Numbered from the stretch's first letter, positions 28,562-37,899 are shown. The stretch: DNA of 64,000 nucleotides from Croceicoccus gelatinilyticus (GCF_018398395.1 NZ_JAHCBF010000005.1:124001-188000); one strand, 5' to 3'. The notes: generated by a model not told the origin, from the letters alone. Program-made: numbers and translations.

Positions 28562-29444
28562 GACCTTCCTCTATGCGTTGCCCACGCTGGCCCTTGCGTC
28601 ATGCGCTGCGACGAGTGCCGCGCCCGTGGCAAACGCGCCATCCACATCCGAATGGGTCGCGGCTTGCGAGGACTGGGACGAATGGGACAAGCCCGGCCCG
28701 CCCTTCCGCATCCACGGCGACACTTATTACGTCGGCACTTGCGGCATTTCGGCGATCCTCGTCACCGGCGATGACGGGCATGCGCTGATAGATACCGGCA
28801 CCGTGGCGGGCACAGCCCACGTGCTGGATAACATCCGCAAGCTGGGCTTCGACCCTGCCGATATAGCGCTGCTGCTGGTCAGCCATGAACACTTCGACCA
28901 CGTCGCCGGAACCGCCATGGTGCAGGACCTAAGCGGCGCGCGCCTTGTCGCCACTGGCCCTGCTGCCGACGTGCTTGGGACCGGCCTGCCGTCCGAAGAG
29001 GACCCGCAGTTCGGCGTCATCGATCCCTTCCCCGCCGCGCGCGTCGACGAGACCATCGGCGCGGTCGAGTTCGTGAAGCAGGGCAAGTTGTCCTTCATGC
29101 AGATGCCCACCCCCGGCCATACGCCCGGCGCATCGTCGTGGCAGTGGATTTCCGGCGAGGACGGCGATTGCGTCACAATCGTCTATGCCGATTCCATGTC
29201 GCCCATCAGCGCGGACGGATACAGGTTCTCCGAACACCGCGAACTGCTCGACGATTATCGCCGCGGCATCGAATATCTCGCCGACAGCGACTGCGACCTG
29301 CTGCTAACCCCGCACCCTTCGGCAAGCGGGATGCGCAAGCGGCTGGAAAGTGGCAATCTTCTGGATAAGAACGCCTGCCGGACTTATGCCGAAGGGATCG
29401 GCAAGCGCCTCGATGCGCGTCTTGCCAAGGAGGCTGCCGAGTGA
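28539..29444 (+). CDS. Subclass B3 metallo-beta-lactamase, predicted lipoprotein
   Basis: Zinc hydrolase of 301 residues. The B3 ligands are complete: HEHFDH at 116-121 (His116, His118, Asp120, His121), His194 in PTPGHTPGASS and His259 in LLTPHPSASG. The signal sequence LPTLALASC carries a lipobox (LASC, Cys22), pointing to lipidation and membrane anchoring, unusual for B3 enzymes, most of which are soluble periplasmic proteins. Two starts are possible: ATG 28539, or TTG 28551 with GGAG 6 bases upstream; the TTG gives a neater signal peptide. It overlaps the SDR before it and prmA after it. Beta-lactam hydrolysis is likely but other B3-fold roles are not excluded. Confidence 0.88.
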   Translation: MERALSAKTFLYALPTLALASCAATSAAPVANAPSTSEWVAACEDWDEWDKPGPPFRIHGDTYYVGTCGISAILVTGDDGHALIDTGTVAGTAHVLDNIRKLGFDPADIALLLVSHEHFDHVAGTAMVQDLSGARLVATGPAADVLGTGLPSEEDPQFGVIDPFPAARVDETIGAVEFVKQGKLSFMQMPTPGHTPGASSWQWISGEDGDCVTIVYADSMSPISADGYRFSEHRELLDDYRRGIEYLADSDCDLLLTPHPSASGMRKRLESGNLLDKNACRTYAEGIGKRLDARLAKEAAE

Positions 29445-30346
29445 GCTGGAAGATCGTCGCCCATGGATCGAAGGAGCTGATCCAGGCCGCCCTCGTCGCG
29501 CACGAGGACGTGCTCGACTGGGACTACGAAGTTGTGCTGACCGGCAGCGAGATCGCCGAGGACAAGCCCGACGACTGGGTGCTGGAGGCATACTATCCGC
29601 GCAAACCGACGAAGGCCGACAAGCAGGCGCTGGCCGACCTGTTCGTCGATAGCGCGCCTGATCTGGCGGCCGAGAAGCTGCCCGACGCCGACTGGGTCAG
29701 CCTGTCGCAAGCCGACGTGACCCCGATCCGCGCGGGCCGTTTCCACGTCCACACACCCGACTTCCCCGCCGACGACAGCGAGGGCGTGACCGATTTCTGC
29801 ATTCCGGCCAGCCAAGCTTTCGGCACCGGCCAGCATGAGACGACGGCAGGTTGCCTTGCCATGCTGACCGAGATGAAGGCGCAAGGGATCACCGTACGCA
29901 ACCATGCCGATATCGGCACCGGCACGGGTCTGCTCGCCTTTGCCGCGCGCGATCTCTGGCCTCAGGCGCAGGGCATCGCCAGCGACATCGATCCGGTCTG
30001 CGTCGGCGTGGTCGAGGACAATGCCGCGATGAACGGCGTTCCTCTGGGCGACGGTCCGGGCCGGATCGTGATGACCGTGGCGGCCGGGACGGACAATCCT
30101 CTGATCCGGCACCGCGCGCCTTATGACCTGCTCATCGCCAACATCCTTGCCGGGCCGCTGGTCGAACTCGCACCCGATTTCGCCAAGGCCGTCGCGCCGG
30201 GTGGCAACCTGCTCTTGGCGGGACTTCTGACGACGCAAGAAGAAGCTGTACGCCGCGCGCACTTCCGCGCCGGTTTCCGCCTTGCCCGCCGTATGACGAA
30301 CGGCGACTGGTCGATCTTGTGGCTACGCCGGCGAAACGCGCGCTGA
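29441..30346 (+). CDS. prmA: Ribosomal protein L11 methyltransferase
   Basis: SAM-dependent methyltransferase that trimethylates ribosomal protein L11. 301 residues. The diagnostic AFGTGQHETTAGCL, the SAM loop DIGTGTGLLAFAA and LIANILAGPL (NxL catalytic region) are all present; the N-terminal L11-recognition domain is about 110 residues. It starts with GTG overlapping the metallo-beta-lactamase stop (GTGA), and its own 3' end overlaps the DUF2459 gene by 28 bases. Confidence 0.94.
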   Translation: MSWKIVAHGSKELIQAALVAHEDVLDWDYEVVLTGSEIAEDKPDDWVLEAYYPRKPTKADKQALADLFVDSAPDLAAEKLPDADWVSLSQADVTPIRAGRFHVHTPDFPADDSEGVTDFCIPASQAFGTGQHETTAGCLAMLTEMKAQGITVRNHADIGTGTGLLAFAARDLWPQAQGIASDIDPVCVGVVEDNAAMNGVPLGDGPGRIVMTVAAGTDNPLIRHRAPYDLLIANILAGPLVELAPDFAKAVAPGGNLLLAGLLTTQEEAVRRAHFRAGFRLARRMTNGDWSILWLRRRNAR

Positions 30347-31029
30347 AGCTGGCAAGAGCGGTCTTCGGCTGGCTGGCGCTGGCCGTGGGCTGCTATTTCC
30401 TTGCCGGTTGGGTGGGGTCGTCGATCCCTGCCAACCGCGACTTCGTAGAGGCCCCGAACGGCGTCGAAATCATCGTCGCCACCAACGGAGTGCACACCTC
30501 GATCGCGGTCCCGCTGCGCAGCGAGGACATGGACTGGACCCGCGTGTTCCCGCCGTCCGAAACCGCCAATCCGTTCCGTCCCTATACCCACGTCGCGATC
30601 AGCTGGGGCGAGCGGGCGGTCTTCCTCGACACGCCGACGTGGGGCGATCTCTCACCGCTAACAGTGCTGCGGGTCATGAGCGTCGGCGGTGATGCGCTCT
30701 ACCACGTAGAACACTGGGTCCGGCCCGCCCCCTCGCCCGATTTCCGAACGATCCGGATCACTCACAGACAGTACCGCGCCCTCGTCCGCGCCCTGCTGCG
30801 CAATCTGCCCGAACGCACGGCGGACCGCGCGGTCTATGCCGGATATACCGATCAGGACGTCTTCTACGACGCGCGCGGGACTTACACGGTCTACAAGACC
30901 TGCAACGAATGGACGGGCGAGACGCTGCGCATGGCAGGCATCGAAACCGGCGCATGGACGCCCTTTGCCGGAAGCGTGATGAAGTGGGTTCCGCCTTACC
31001 GACAGCCCGGTTCACCGCCCATTCAATAG
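30319..31029 (+). CDS. DUF2459 (TIGR02117) family protein
   Basis: 236 residues: an N-terminal membrane helix (VFGWLALAVGCYFLAGWV), then a domain with NGVHTSIAVPL, TPTWGDL and YTVYKTCNEWTGETLRMAG, the last carrying the conserved Cys-Asn-Trp-Thr motif of DUF2459. The conserved Cys and His suggest a papain-like or hydrolase fold, but no function is proven. It begins with GTG inside the end of prmA; the coupling suggests translation from the same mRNA. Confidence 0.85.
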   Translation: MATPAKRALKLARAVFGWLALAVGCYFLAGWVGSSIPANRDFVEAPNGVEIIVATNGVHTSIAVPLRSEDMDWTRVFPPSETANPFRPYTHVAISWGERAVFLDTPTWGDLSPLTVLRVMSVGGDALYHVEHWVRPAPSPDFRTIRITHRQYRALVRALLRNLPERTADRAVYAGYTDQDVFYDARGTYTVYKTCNEWTGETLRMAGIETGAWTPFAGSVMKWVPPYRQPGSPPIQ

Positions 31030-31050
31030 GCCCGGGCGAAAATCCGCCCC

Positions 31051-31386
31051 ATGCGCTACGCCCTCGTCCCGATTCTCGCCCTCCTCGCCCTGCCCGCCTC
31101 TGCGCAGGAGGAGATGCCCGTGCGAGACCGTGAAGCGCCGCGCGACTGCGTCCTGCCGCAGCAGATCGCGCCGTCGTTCAACAACACCCCCGCCGCGATG
31201 GAGCAGTCGCGCATCGCCGCAAACACCGTCCGCAAAGCCCACCGCGCCCGCGGCGGCGCGATGGCGCCGATCTGCGGCAGCGAACACGATCCGCGCTCGC
31301 TCGAAGTGGTGGAGCAGGAAGACTTGCCGGTCAGCGAAGAACCGATGGCGCACGACGCCCCCGAAGCGGACAGCGCCGAGACCTGA
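31051..31386 (+). CDS. Small secreted protein, unknown
   Basis: 111 residues, not recognised. A signal peptide (MRYALVPILALLALPASAQ) is followed by a Cys-containing segment (RDCVLPQQIAPSF) and a second Cys (APICGSEHD), which could form a disulfide, and an acidic C terminus (about 35 residues, Glu/Asp-rich). It follows the DUF2459 gene by 21 bases and converges on the GNAT gene with 4 bases between them. Confidence 0.65.
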   Translation: MRYALVPILALLALPASAQEEMPVRDREAPRDCVLPQQIAPSFNNTPAAMEQSRIAANTVRKAHRARGGAMAPICGSEHDPRSLEVVEQEDLPVSEEPMAHDAPEADSAET

Positions 31387-31390
31387 CCGC

Positions 31391-31966
31391 CTAGAGCGCC
31401 AGCCGCACCAGGTGCTGGTATTCGCTGAAATCGCCCGCCATCTCGAAACCGTGCTTCAGGTACATCGACAGCGGCCCGTGGTAATTGCTGGCCGCAGTTT
31501 GGGGCGACTTGGCAGGCTTCGCCTCCACCCATGACAGGCCCTGCGCGCGGAAATCATCCAGCGCGGTCTCCAGCAACTGCCGCGCCACGCCCTTGCCCCG
31601 CGCACTCGGCGCGACGAGGAAGCAGGTGATCATGCCTGTCGCGTCACCCGCCTCGCCCGGCACATCCTCTCCACGAAACGCGCAGTAGCCGTCCTTGCGC
31701 CCGGCATTGAGCCAGCCGACCGGACGCTGCCCGTCCAGCGCGATCCAGCCGCGCATCGTGCCGTCCGCGATGAGGTCGCACGCGCCCGCGCGGTTCTCTG
31801 CCGCCGGTACGTTCTCCCAGTCTCCGCCATCGTGGTCGTAGTGGTAGAACCGGCAATAGCATCCGCTCCACCCCGGATTGTCGGCAAAACCTTCGCCGTC
31901 GAACAGTTCGAGGAACAGGTGCGCCCTGTCAGGCGTCAGCGGCACGATTTCGACCGTCATGGGCAT
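31391..31966 (-). CDS. GNAT family N-acetyltransferase
   Basis: 191 residues. The acetyl-CoA-binding motif A is TCFLVAPSARGKGVARQLLE (R/QxxGxG/A variant RGKGVA), followed by AKPAKSPQTAASNYHGPLSMY and YLKHGFEM. An N-terminal cysteine/aromatic patch (GCYCRFYHYDHDG) is unusual and may mark a specific subgroup acting on small molecules. Two starts are possible, 31966 (MPMTVE) and 31960; AAGGAG lies upstream. Both start codons lie in one arm of a 10-bp inverted repeat (see 31959-32000). Confidence 0.82.
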   Translation of the reverse strand: MPMTVEIVPLTPDRAHLFLELFDGEGFADNPGWSGCYCRFYHYDHDGGDWENVPAAENRAGACDLIADGTMRGWIALDGQRPVGWLNAGRKDGYCAFRGEDVPGEAGDATGMITCFLVAPSARGKGVARQLLETALDDFRAQGLSWVEAKPAKSPQTAASNYHGPLSMYLKHGFEMAGDFSEYQHLVRLAL

Positions 31967-32000
31967 CGCTCTCCTTGGTGCGGAAATCGGCGATGCCCAT
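31959..32000 (-). promoter_or_regulatory. Inverted repeat enclosing the ribosome site and start of the GNAT gene
   Basis: A perfect 10-bp inverted repeat (31959-31968 with 31991-32000), 22 bases apart. In the minus-strand mRNA the AAGGAG site sits in the loop and the ATGCCCATG start region sits in the 3' arm. It could limit translation of the GNAT gene or act as a weak terminator of the upstream barrel gene; there is no T-run, favouring the former. Confidence 0.4.
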
Positions 32001-32010
32001 CCGGCCCGCC

Positions 32011-32841
32011 TCAGTCCGCGCCGATTCGGTACAGCACCTGCACGCCTGCGCCAACGTCGGGGCTGCCTTCCGAAAAGCCGGTATAGCCATAGCCTTGAAG
32101 CAGGAGCGACGGATTGACCTTGAAGGTCGCCGACGCGGTCGCCTCGCTGCGGTCGGGCGAAGTATCGAGCGCGCCTTCGCGCCACTCGTACCCAAGACCC
32201 AGCGTCAGCCCCTCGCCCGCAACGGCATAGACGCCGCCGCCTGCCAGCCAGACATCGTCGAGCTGGTAGAGGTCGTTCGATCCGTTGAACCGGCGCCCGC
32301 CGTTCAGCGCGACCGAGACATTGCCAAAGCTGTGCAGCACTTCGCCCATCGCGGTGAAGTCGGTCGTGCCGGTGCCGAGATACTTGGCCTCCGACGCGGT
32401 GGGCAGCTTGACCTTGCCGATCACGTCGAACCACGTCCGGTCGCCGATGGGCAGGGTATAGCCAGCCGAAAGGTTCACGTCGCCGATGCCGCTGCGGGTA
32501 TCGCTGACGACCGTGTCCCCGGTGCCGCCACCCGCATTGCCATTGCCATTACCGTTGCCGTTGCCGTTGCCGCGCGTAACACCGCCGTCGCCGGGGATGA
32601 CACCTTCGGGGCCAGTGACACGGACATAGGGCACAGAGGCCCGAGCCCAGAAGCCGTCGCCCTGATATTTCACGCCGACCGGCACGGCCAGCATGTCGGT
32701 ATCGATCACGTCGCCGTAGTCGCCGGTCGAATAGTCGGCACCAAGGCTGAACTGCCAGTATTCGTCCGCGCTCGCCTGCACGGAGCACAGCGAGACCGCC
32801 AGCGCCGCGCAGCCCGCGGCGCGCTTGAGAAAGACCTTCAT
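32011..32841 (-). CDS. Outer-membrane beta-barrel protein with Gly-Asn repeat
   Basis: 276 residues. A signal peptide ending near VQASADE is followed by alternating aromatic/hydrophobic strands (YWQFSLGADYSTGDYG, GLGYEWREGALD, LQGYGYTGFSEGS) typical of small outer-membrane channels (meta-pathway or transporter type). In the middle, about residues 90-105, a loop contains five or six Gly-Asn units. The C terminus VQVLYRIGAD lacks the usual terminal Phe. Ligand unknown. The AAGGGAT ribosome site precedes the ATG at 32841. It lies upstream of the GNAT gene with a 44-base gap. Confidence 0.75.
   Translation of the reverse strand: MKVFLKRAAGCAALAVSLCSVQASADEYWQFSLGADYSTGDYGDVIDTDMLAVPVGVKYQGDGFWARASVPYVRVTGPEGVIPGDGGVTRGNGNGNGNGNGNAGGGTGDTVVSDTRSGIGDVNLSAGYTLPIGDRTWFDVIGKVKLPTASEAKYLGTGTTDFTAMGEVLHSFGNVSVALNGGRRFNGSNDLYQLDDVWLAGGGVYAVAGEGLTLGLGYEWREGALDTSPDRSEATASATFKVNPSLLLQGYGYTGFSEGSPDVGAGVQVLYRIGAD
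32533..32576. repeat. Hexanucleotide-type tandem repeat encoding Gly-Asn
   Basis: About seven imperfect 6-base units (CATTGC/CGTTGC/CATTAC family on the plus strand). They encode the Gly-Asn run in the outer-membrane protein. A change of unit number stays in frame, altering loop length only. Confidence 0.75.
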
Positions 32842-32941
32842 GGATCCCTTCTTTCAGTTTGTTTCATAACGGAAAGTAGGAAAGGGACACGACCACCCAT
32901 GGCAGCCGCGCCCCTCCCCCTCATGAGCAAAGTGCGGTTGC

Positions 32942-33409
32942 TCAGGGACGACCGGGCTTTTCGGGCTTTTCCGGTTTCTCGGGCTTTTCCGGGCGTTCGG
33001 GACGCTCGGGCTTTTCGGCCTTGGCGATGCGCTCTGCCTTTTCGGGGCGGAAGTGCTCGACCGTGGTGATCTTGTTGCCGTCCGCATCGACCGTCTTGGT
33101 CAGCGTGTTGACGTTGCCGCTCGGCGTCGTGACGGTCTGAGTATAGGCGGTGCCGACGACGTTCATGACCGGATCGCCGTTTTCGTCGGTCACCGGTTCG
33201 CCGTTTTCATCGAGAGCCTGTTCGAGAATGTCGCCCTCTTCGCGAAGCACCTGTGCGCCGTTGCCCCCGGCGGTCGGCTCCATCGGCTTGCCGGCTTCCT
33301 CGACTTCGACGTCCTCGGGCGTGTCGCCACTCTCGGCATCCTGCGCGTAGGCGGTCATGGCCGAAACGGCCAGAATCGCGGATGCACCCGCGAGCATGAT
33401 CTTTTTCAT
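32942..33409 (-). CDS. Secreted acidic protein with C-terminal Glu-Lys-Pro repeats
   Basis: 155 residues, no family recognised. The N terminus MKKIMLAGASAILAVSAMTAYAQ is a classic signal peptide. The middle is acidic with EDGxP-like turns (DENGEPVTDENGDPVMNVVG), and the last 25 residues are Glu-Lys/Arg-Pro triplets (EKPERPERPEKP and on), likely an extended polyproline-type rod in the periplasm. The start at 33409 is preferred over 33451 because it begins the signal peptide. An 8-3-8 inverted repeat lies 20-38 bases upstream. Confidence 0.7.
   Translation of the reverse strand: MKKIMLAGASAILAVSAMTAYAQDAESGDTPEDVEVEEAGKPMEPTAGGNGAQVLREEGDILEQALDENGEPVTDENGDPVMNVVGTAYTQTVTTPSGNVNTLTKTVDADGNKITTVEHFRPEKAERIAKAEKPERPERPEKPEKPEKPEKPGRP
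32944..33015. repeat. 9-base tandem repeat encoding Glu-Lys/Arg-Pro
   Basis: Eight or so degenerate 9-base units (CGGGCTTTT/CGGGACGCT types on the plus strand), matching the triplet peptide repeat at the C terminus of the secreted acidic protein. Confidence 0.7.
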
Positions 33410-33428
33410 GATGATGTCCTCATGTCCC

Positions 33429-33447
33429 CGCATGTCCCTGACATGCG
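33429..33447. promoter_or_regulatory. Operator-like 8-3-8 palindrome upstream of the EKP-repeat gene
   Basis: CGCATGTC and GACATGCG arms separated by 3 bases, a perfect palindrome. A further CATGTCC copy lies at 33421-33427, in direct repeat with the left arm. It is 20-38 bases before the ATG at 33409. The arrangement looks like a transcription-factor site; the factor is unknown. Confidence 0.45.
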
Positions 33448-33478
33448 CCATTTTTCCCCTGATGAGGACAGGGTGGGT

Positions 33479-33511
33479 GCCCCCGCATTAATCCCTTATT
33501 AAAGCGGGGGC
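33479..33511 (-). other. Strong hairpin between the EKP-repeat gene and the HEPN-like gene
   Basis: An 8-bp GC stem (33479-33486 with 33504-33511), one mismatch, then a 5-bp AT stem and a 5-base loop. It lies 43 bases past the end of the upstream minus-strand HEPN-like gene. No T-run follows on either strand, so it may be a processing or partial-termination structure. Confidence 0.5.
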
Positions 33512-33553
33512 TTAACGCGGAATTCACCACGAGTTCAGCGACGGGACGTGCGC

Positions 33554-34075
33554 CTATAGCTGCGAGTTGATTGGACGAATTGGCCCGTCAATTTTGAGTC
33601 GTATCTCAAGCTTTCCGGCGACAGAATTCAAAGCGCGGATTTGATCGATCCAATCCCAAATCATTTGAACTGTGATCTTATCGGAAGTGTGCTCTGCCTT
33701 ACGCGGCTTACGCTTAAACTCACGGGAGCCGTCCTCAAATGTCCCGCCATAATAACCGTGCACGACATTGTGACGAACTTTGATTGCGGTTGGTAGATGG
33801 CCAACGATACTCTTTAGATCGCTTTCAATATCGGTGTCTTTGAACTCAGCACACAGTTTATCAAGGTGCTTCATCCATTCAGTGTAGTGAACATCGAGCC
33901 ATTTATCGCGGGCTGCGAAGTAGGCCTCATCCGATATTCTTCCTGGCGGCTTTTCCTCAAGCATCGCCATCAATCTGATTAAATTTCGTTCTGTCTGATT
34001 CCACTCGATGACAAACTGGCCAATTGAAAAGGGTATTGAGAGCATCCCAAAGAGCGATGCAAATTCCTTTTGCAT
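33554..34075 (-). CDS. AT-rich unknown protein with HEPN-like RxxxxH motif
   Basis: 173 residues, not assigned to a named family. Mostly helical; about residue 102 reads VRHNVVHGYYGG, which fits the Rx4-6H motif of HEPN domains with a polar residue after the Arg. N-terminal WNQTERNLIRLMAMLEEKP is also helical. Base composition is clearly lower in GC and codon use differs from neighbours (AAA, AAT, TTA common), suggesting recent acquisition. The ATG at 34075 is 5 bases after the ligA stop; GTG 34078 is an alternative. HEPN proteins are often RNases or antitoxin-paired toxins, but no partner gene is visible here. Confidence 0.62.
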   Translation of the reverse strand: MQKEFASLFGMLSIPFSIGQFVIEWNQTERNLIRLMAMLEEKPPGRISDEAYFAARDKWLDVHYTEWMKHLDKLCAEFKDTDIESDLKSIVGHLPTAIKVRHNVVHGYYGGTFEDGSREFKRKPRKAEHTSDKITVQMIWDWIDQIRALNSVAGKLEIRLKIDGPIRPINSQL

Positions 34076-34080
34076 CACAC

Positions 34081-36180
<2,100 letters not shown>

Positions 36181-36227
36181 TCATGGTATCTAGCCGCCGG
36201 GGCGCGGAAATACAGGGGGACACCTGA

Positions 36228-36722
36228 ATGACCGACAGGATTTTGAAGGCGGTGGTCAGCGCCGTTATCGGGCTGATGGCGCTGCTCTATGTGGCGCACA
36301 ACATCGCAAACGTCGGCGCGGCCTACGATTTCTTCGTCTACACGACCAGCCACGCCGGACAGGAAGCCTATCCGGTCACGCTTTTGCCCGTGCCGCCATC
36401 GTTCCTGATCGTCGTCGCCATGGTGCTGGTTTTCGCGCTGGAGGCAGCCGCAGGCGTGCTCGGCCTCTACGGCGCATGGGTACTGTTCGGCCTGCGCCAC
36501 CACGATGCGGCGAAGTTCGAAGCGGGCAAGAAATGGTCGAAGATCGCGATGGGCTGCGCGGTCCTGAACTGGTGGGGCCTGTTCCAGGGCATCGCGGTCG
36601 CGGGGTACCAGTTGTGGCAGATGGAATACGGCAGTGGCCCCGACCACGGATCGTGGGTATTCGGCGCGATGGCGATGATGAGCCTGATCTACATCTCGAT
36701 GCGCGAGGAGAACATTCCGTAA
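36228..36722 (+). CDS. DUF2165 small integral membrane protein
   Basis: 164 residues, four hydrophobic segments. The DUF2165 pattern is seen in LLYVAHNIANVGAAYDFFVYTTSH, AAAGVLGLYGAWVLF and NWWGLFQGIAVAGYQLWQM. Function unknown. It diverges from ligA by 53 bases, and its stop overlaps the next gene's ATG (TAATG), so the two are probably co-translated. Confidence 0.85.
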   Translation: MTDRILKAVVSAVIGLMALLYVAHNIANVGAAYDFFVYTTSHAGQEAYPVTLLPVPPSFLIVVAMVLVFALEAAAGVLGLYGAWVLFGLRHHDAAKFEAGKKWSKIAMGCAVLNWWGLFQGIAVAGYQLWQMEYGSGPDHGSWVFGAMAMMSLIYISMREENIP

Positions 36723-37420
36723 TGCTTCTGCGACTTCCTCTGATGCTGTTTCTATTTCTGGCGTCGGCAACCGCGCATGCGTGCATAGACATGCCGCGTC
36801 CCGACCTTCGCACAATTCGCGATGCTCAGCTCGTAGCAGTGGGCGAAGTTACCGGTTTTACGACTTATGATCCGGTCAAGGACCGAACATTTGACGAATA
36901 TGTGGTGATGGAAGTGGTCATCGATAAAGTTCTCAAAGGCGAAGCAGATTCAACGATCCGTCTCGTCTGGACAAACTCTTTGAATGCCAGAGCGCCCATA
37001 GGTGTTGGCAAACAAACGATACTCTTCGCAGCTTATCCCGTCAGAAAGCCTGAGGAACGGTTCCGCGATCCAGACCGCGAATTGTGGAATCAGGCGGAAT
37101 GGGGTGTTGCTCGCCAGTCCTGCTCGGCCGCTTACATCGATGCATGGTCGTTACAACGGGAAACTGCGTGGCGAGAAGTTCTCGACGGTGATGGTAGTTA
37201 CTTGGTCGATCCGTCCGTTCCGGATGGACCGGATATGGACTTGGAATTCGAGCTTCGCAGCACTGAACAACTGCGGAGGGACTTGCTTCTGGCAAAGCTC
37301 GCTAAAATCGCGATCCCGCTCAGCGCACTCGTCTTGCTCATCGCACTTATCATCTGGAACCGCAGGCGAAAGACAACAGAAACGACAGCATCGCAAGCTG
37401 CGTCAGACACGCAAGAATGA
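36722..37420 (+). CDS. Secreted membrane-anchored protein, TIMP/NTR-like
   Basis: 232 residues, family not certain. A signal peptide (MLLRLPLMLFLFLASATAHA) puts a Cys at the mature N terminus (ACIDMP), followed by AVGEVTGFTTYDP and VIDKVLKGEADS, a layout seen in TIMP/netrin-like OB folds (CxCxP-type start, VFxGxVxx pattern); this is my inference. A C-terminal transmembrane helix (IPLSALVLLIALIIWNRRRK) is followed by a short tail. GC is lower than the neighbours in its middle. An alternative frame upstream (36476) overlaps the DUF2165 gene and is rejected. Confidence 0.7.
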   Translation: MLLRLPLMLFLFLASATAHACIDMPRPDLRTIRDAQLVAVGEVTGFTTYDPVKDRTFDEYVVMEVVIDKVLKGEADSTIRLVWTNSLNARAPIGVGKQTILFAAYPVRKPEERFRDPDRELWNQAEWGVARQSCSAAYIDAWSLQRETAWREVLDGDGSYLVDPSVPDGPDMDLEFELRSTEQLRRDLLLAKLAKIAIPLSALVLLIALIIWNRRRKTTETTASQAASDTQE

Positions 37421-37454
37421 TCTGGGCTCACTGGGAAAGCTCTTACAAAAAGAG

Positions 37455-37460
37455 TATAAT
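37455..37460 (+). promoter_or_regulatory. -10 promoter element for the 30-residue protein
   Basis: A consensus TATAAT 71 bases before the ATG at 37531. No good -35 is seen at 17 bp. A 6-bp inverted repeat (37469-37474 with 37483-37488) lies in the leader that would follow. Confidence 0.5.
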
Positions 37461-37530
37461 CGCGCCCAGTTCGCGACTCCTTGCGAACGCATGAGCCGCG
37501 GATCCTGTGCAATGCAATCAGGAGGGCGTC

Positions 37531-37623
37531 ATGCAACTGCCTCATGCAGACTACAACTTGCGCTGGATGGTCCTGATCGGCGGGATGACGATCCTGCTGT
37601 TCTCGTTCCTCGTCACGGCTTGA
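37531..37623 (+). CDS. 30-residue single-helix membrane protein
   Basis: A short gene with a perfect AGGAGG ribosome site (37520-37525), 5 bases before the ATG. The peptide is a polar, N-terminal MQLPHADYNLRW followed by one transmembrane helix (MVLIGGMTILLFSFLVTA). A consensus TATAAT lies 71 bases upstream and an 11-bp hairpin lies 8 bases past the stop, so it appears to be an independent unit. The size and topology recall small regulatory subunits of respiratory or transport complexes, or type I toxins. I recognise no family. Confidence 0.65.
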   Translation: MQLPHADYNLRWMVLIGGMTILLFSFLVTA

Positions 37624-37627
37624 AAAA

Positions 37628-37670
37628 CGACGATGCACGGGAGGGGCCATTGGCCGCCGTCCCGTGCATC
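37628..37670 (-). terminator. Hairpin terminator between the small membrane gene and the tautomerase gene
   Basis: A perfect 11-bp stem (37632-37642 with 37660-37670) with an inner GGCC-ATT-GGCC hairpin. On the minus strand it is followed by GTCGTTTTTC, so it ends tautomerase transcription; on the plus strand there is no T-run, only the hairpin. Confidence 0.75.
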
Positions 37671-37677
37671 CCGCAAG

Positions 37678-37899
37678 TCACGCCGCCTGCTTCTGCATCG
37701 CGTGAATGTCGGCTGCTGCCAGCGGCTGGCCGCCGATGGCCCAGTGGCCGCCTTCGACTTCGAGAACGCGGACCCAGGTCACGCCGCGCATCACTTCGCC
37801 TTCGATGGCGACGATGGCGTCGGTCACGTCCTTGATCATCTGCTGCTTCTGTTCACCATCGAAAACGCCGTCGATCAGGTGGATATCAACGAGAGGCAT
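37678..37899 (-). CDS. 4-oxalocrotonate tautomerase family protein
   Basis: 73 residues. The catalytic Pro1 follows the start Met (MPLVDIHLIDGVFD), with the family helix KQQMIKDVTDAIVAIEGE and the C-terminal WVRVLEVEGGHWAIGGQPL. The start at 37899 is required for the N-terminal proline; the longer frame to 38022 is spurious. Such enzymes tautomerise or decarboxylate enol acids. The ribosome site GGAAAGGAAT lies upstream. Substrate unknown. Confidence 0.88.
   Translation of the reverse strand: MPLVDIHLIDGVFDGEQKQQMIKDVTDAIVAIEGEVMRGVTWVRVLEVEGGHWAIGGQPLAAADIHAMQKQAA

Noticed and set aside
32533-32576. Short repeats that could suggest a CRISPR-like array
   Set aside because: Units are 6 bases, contiguous without spacers and inside a reading frame; this is a coding microsatellite.
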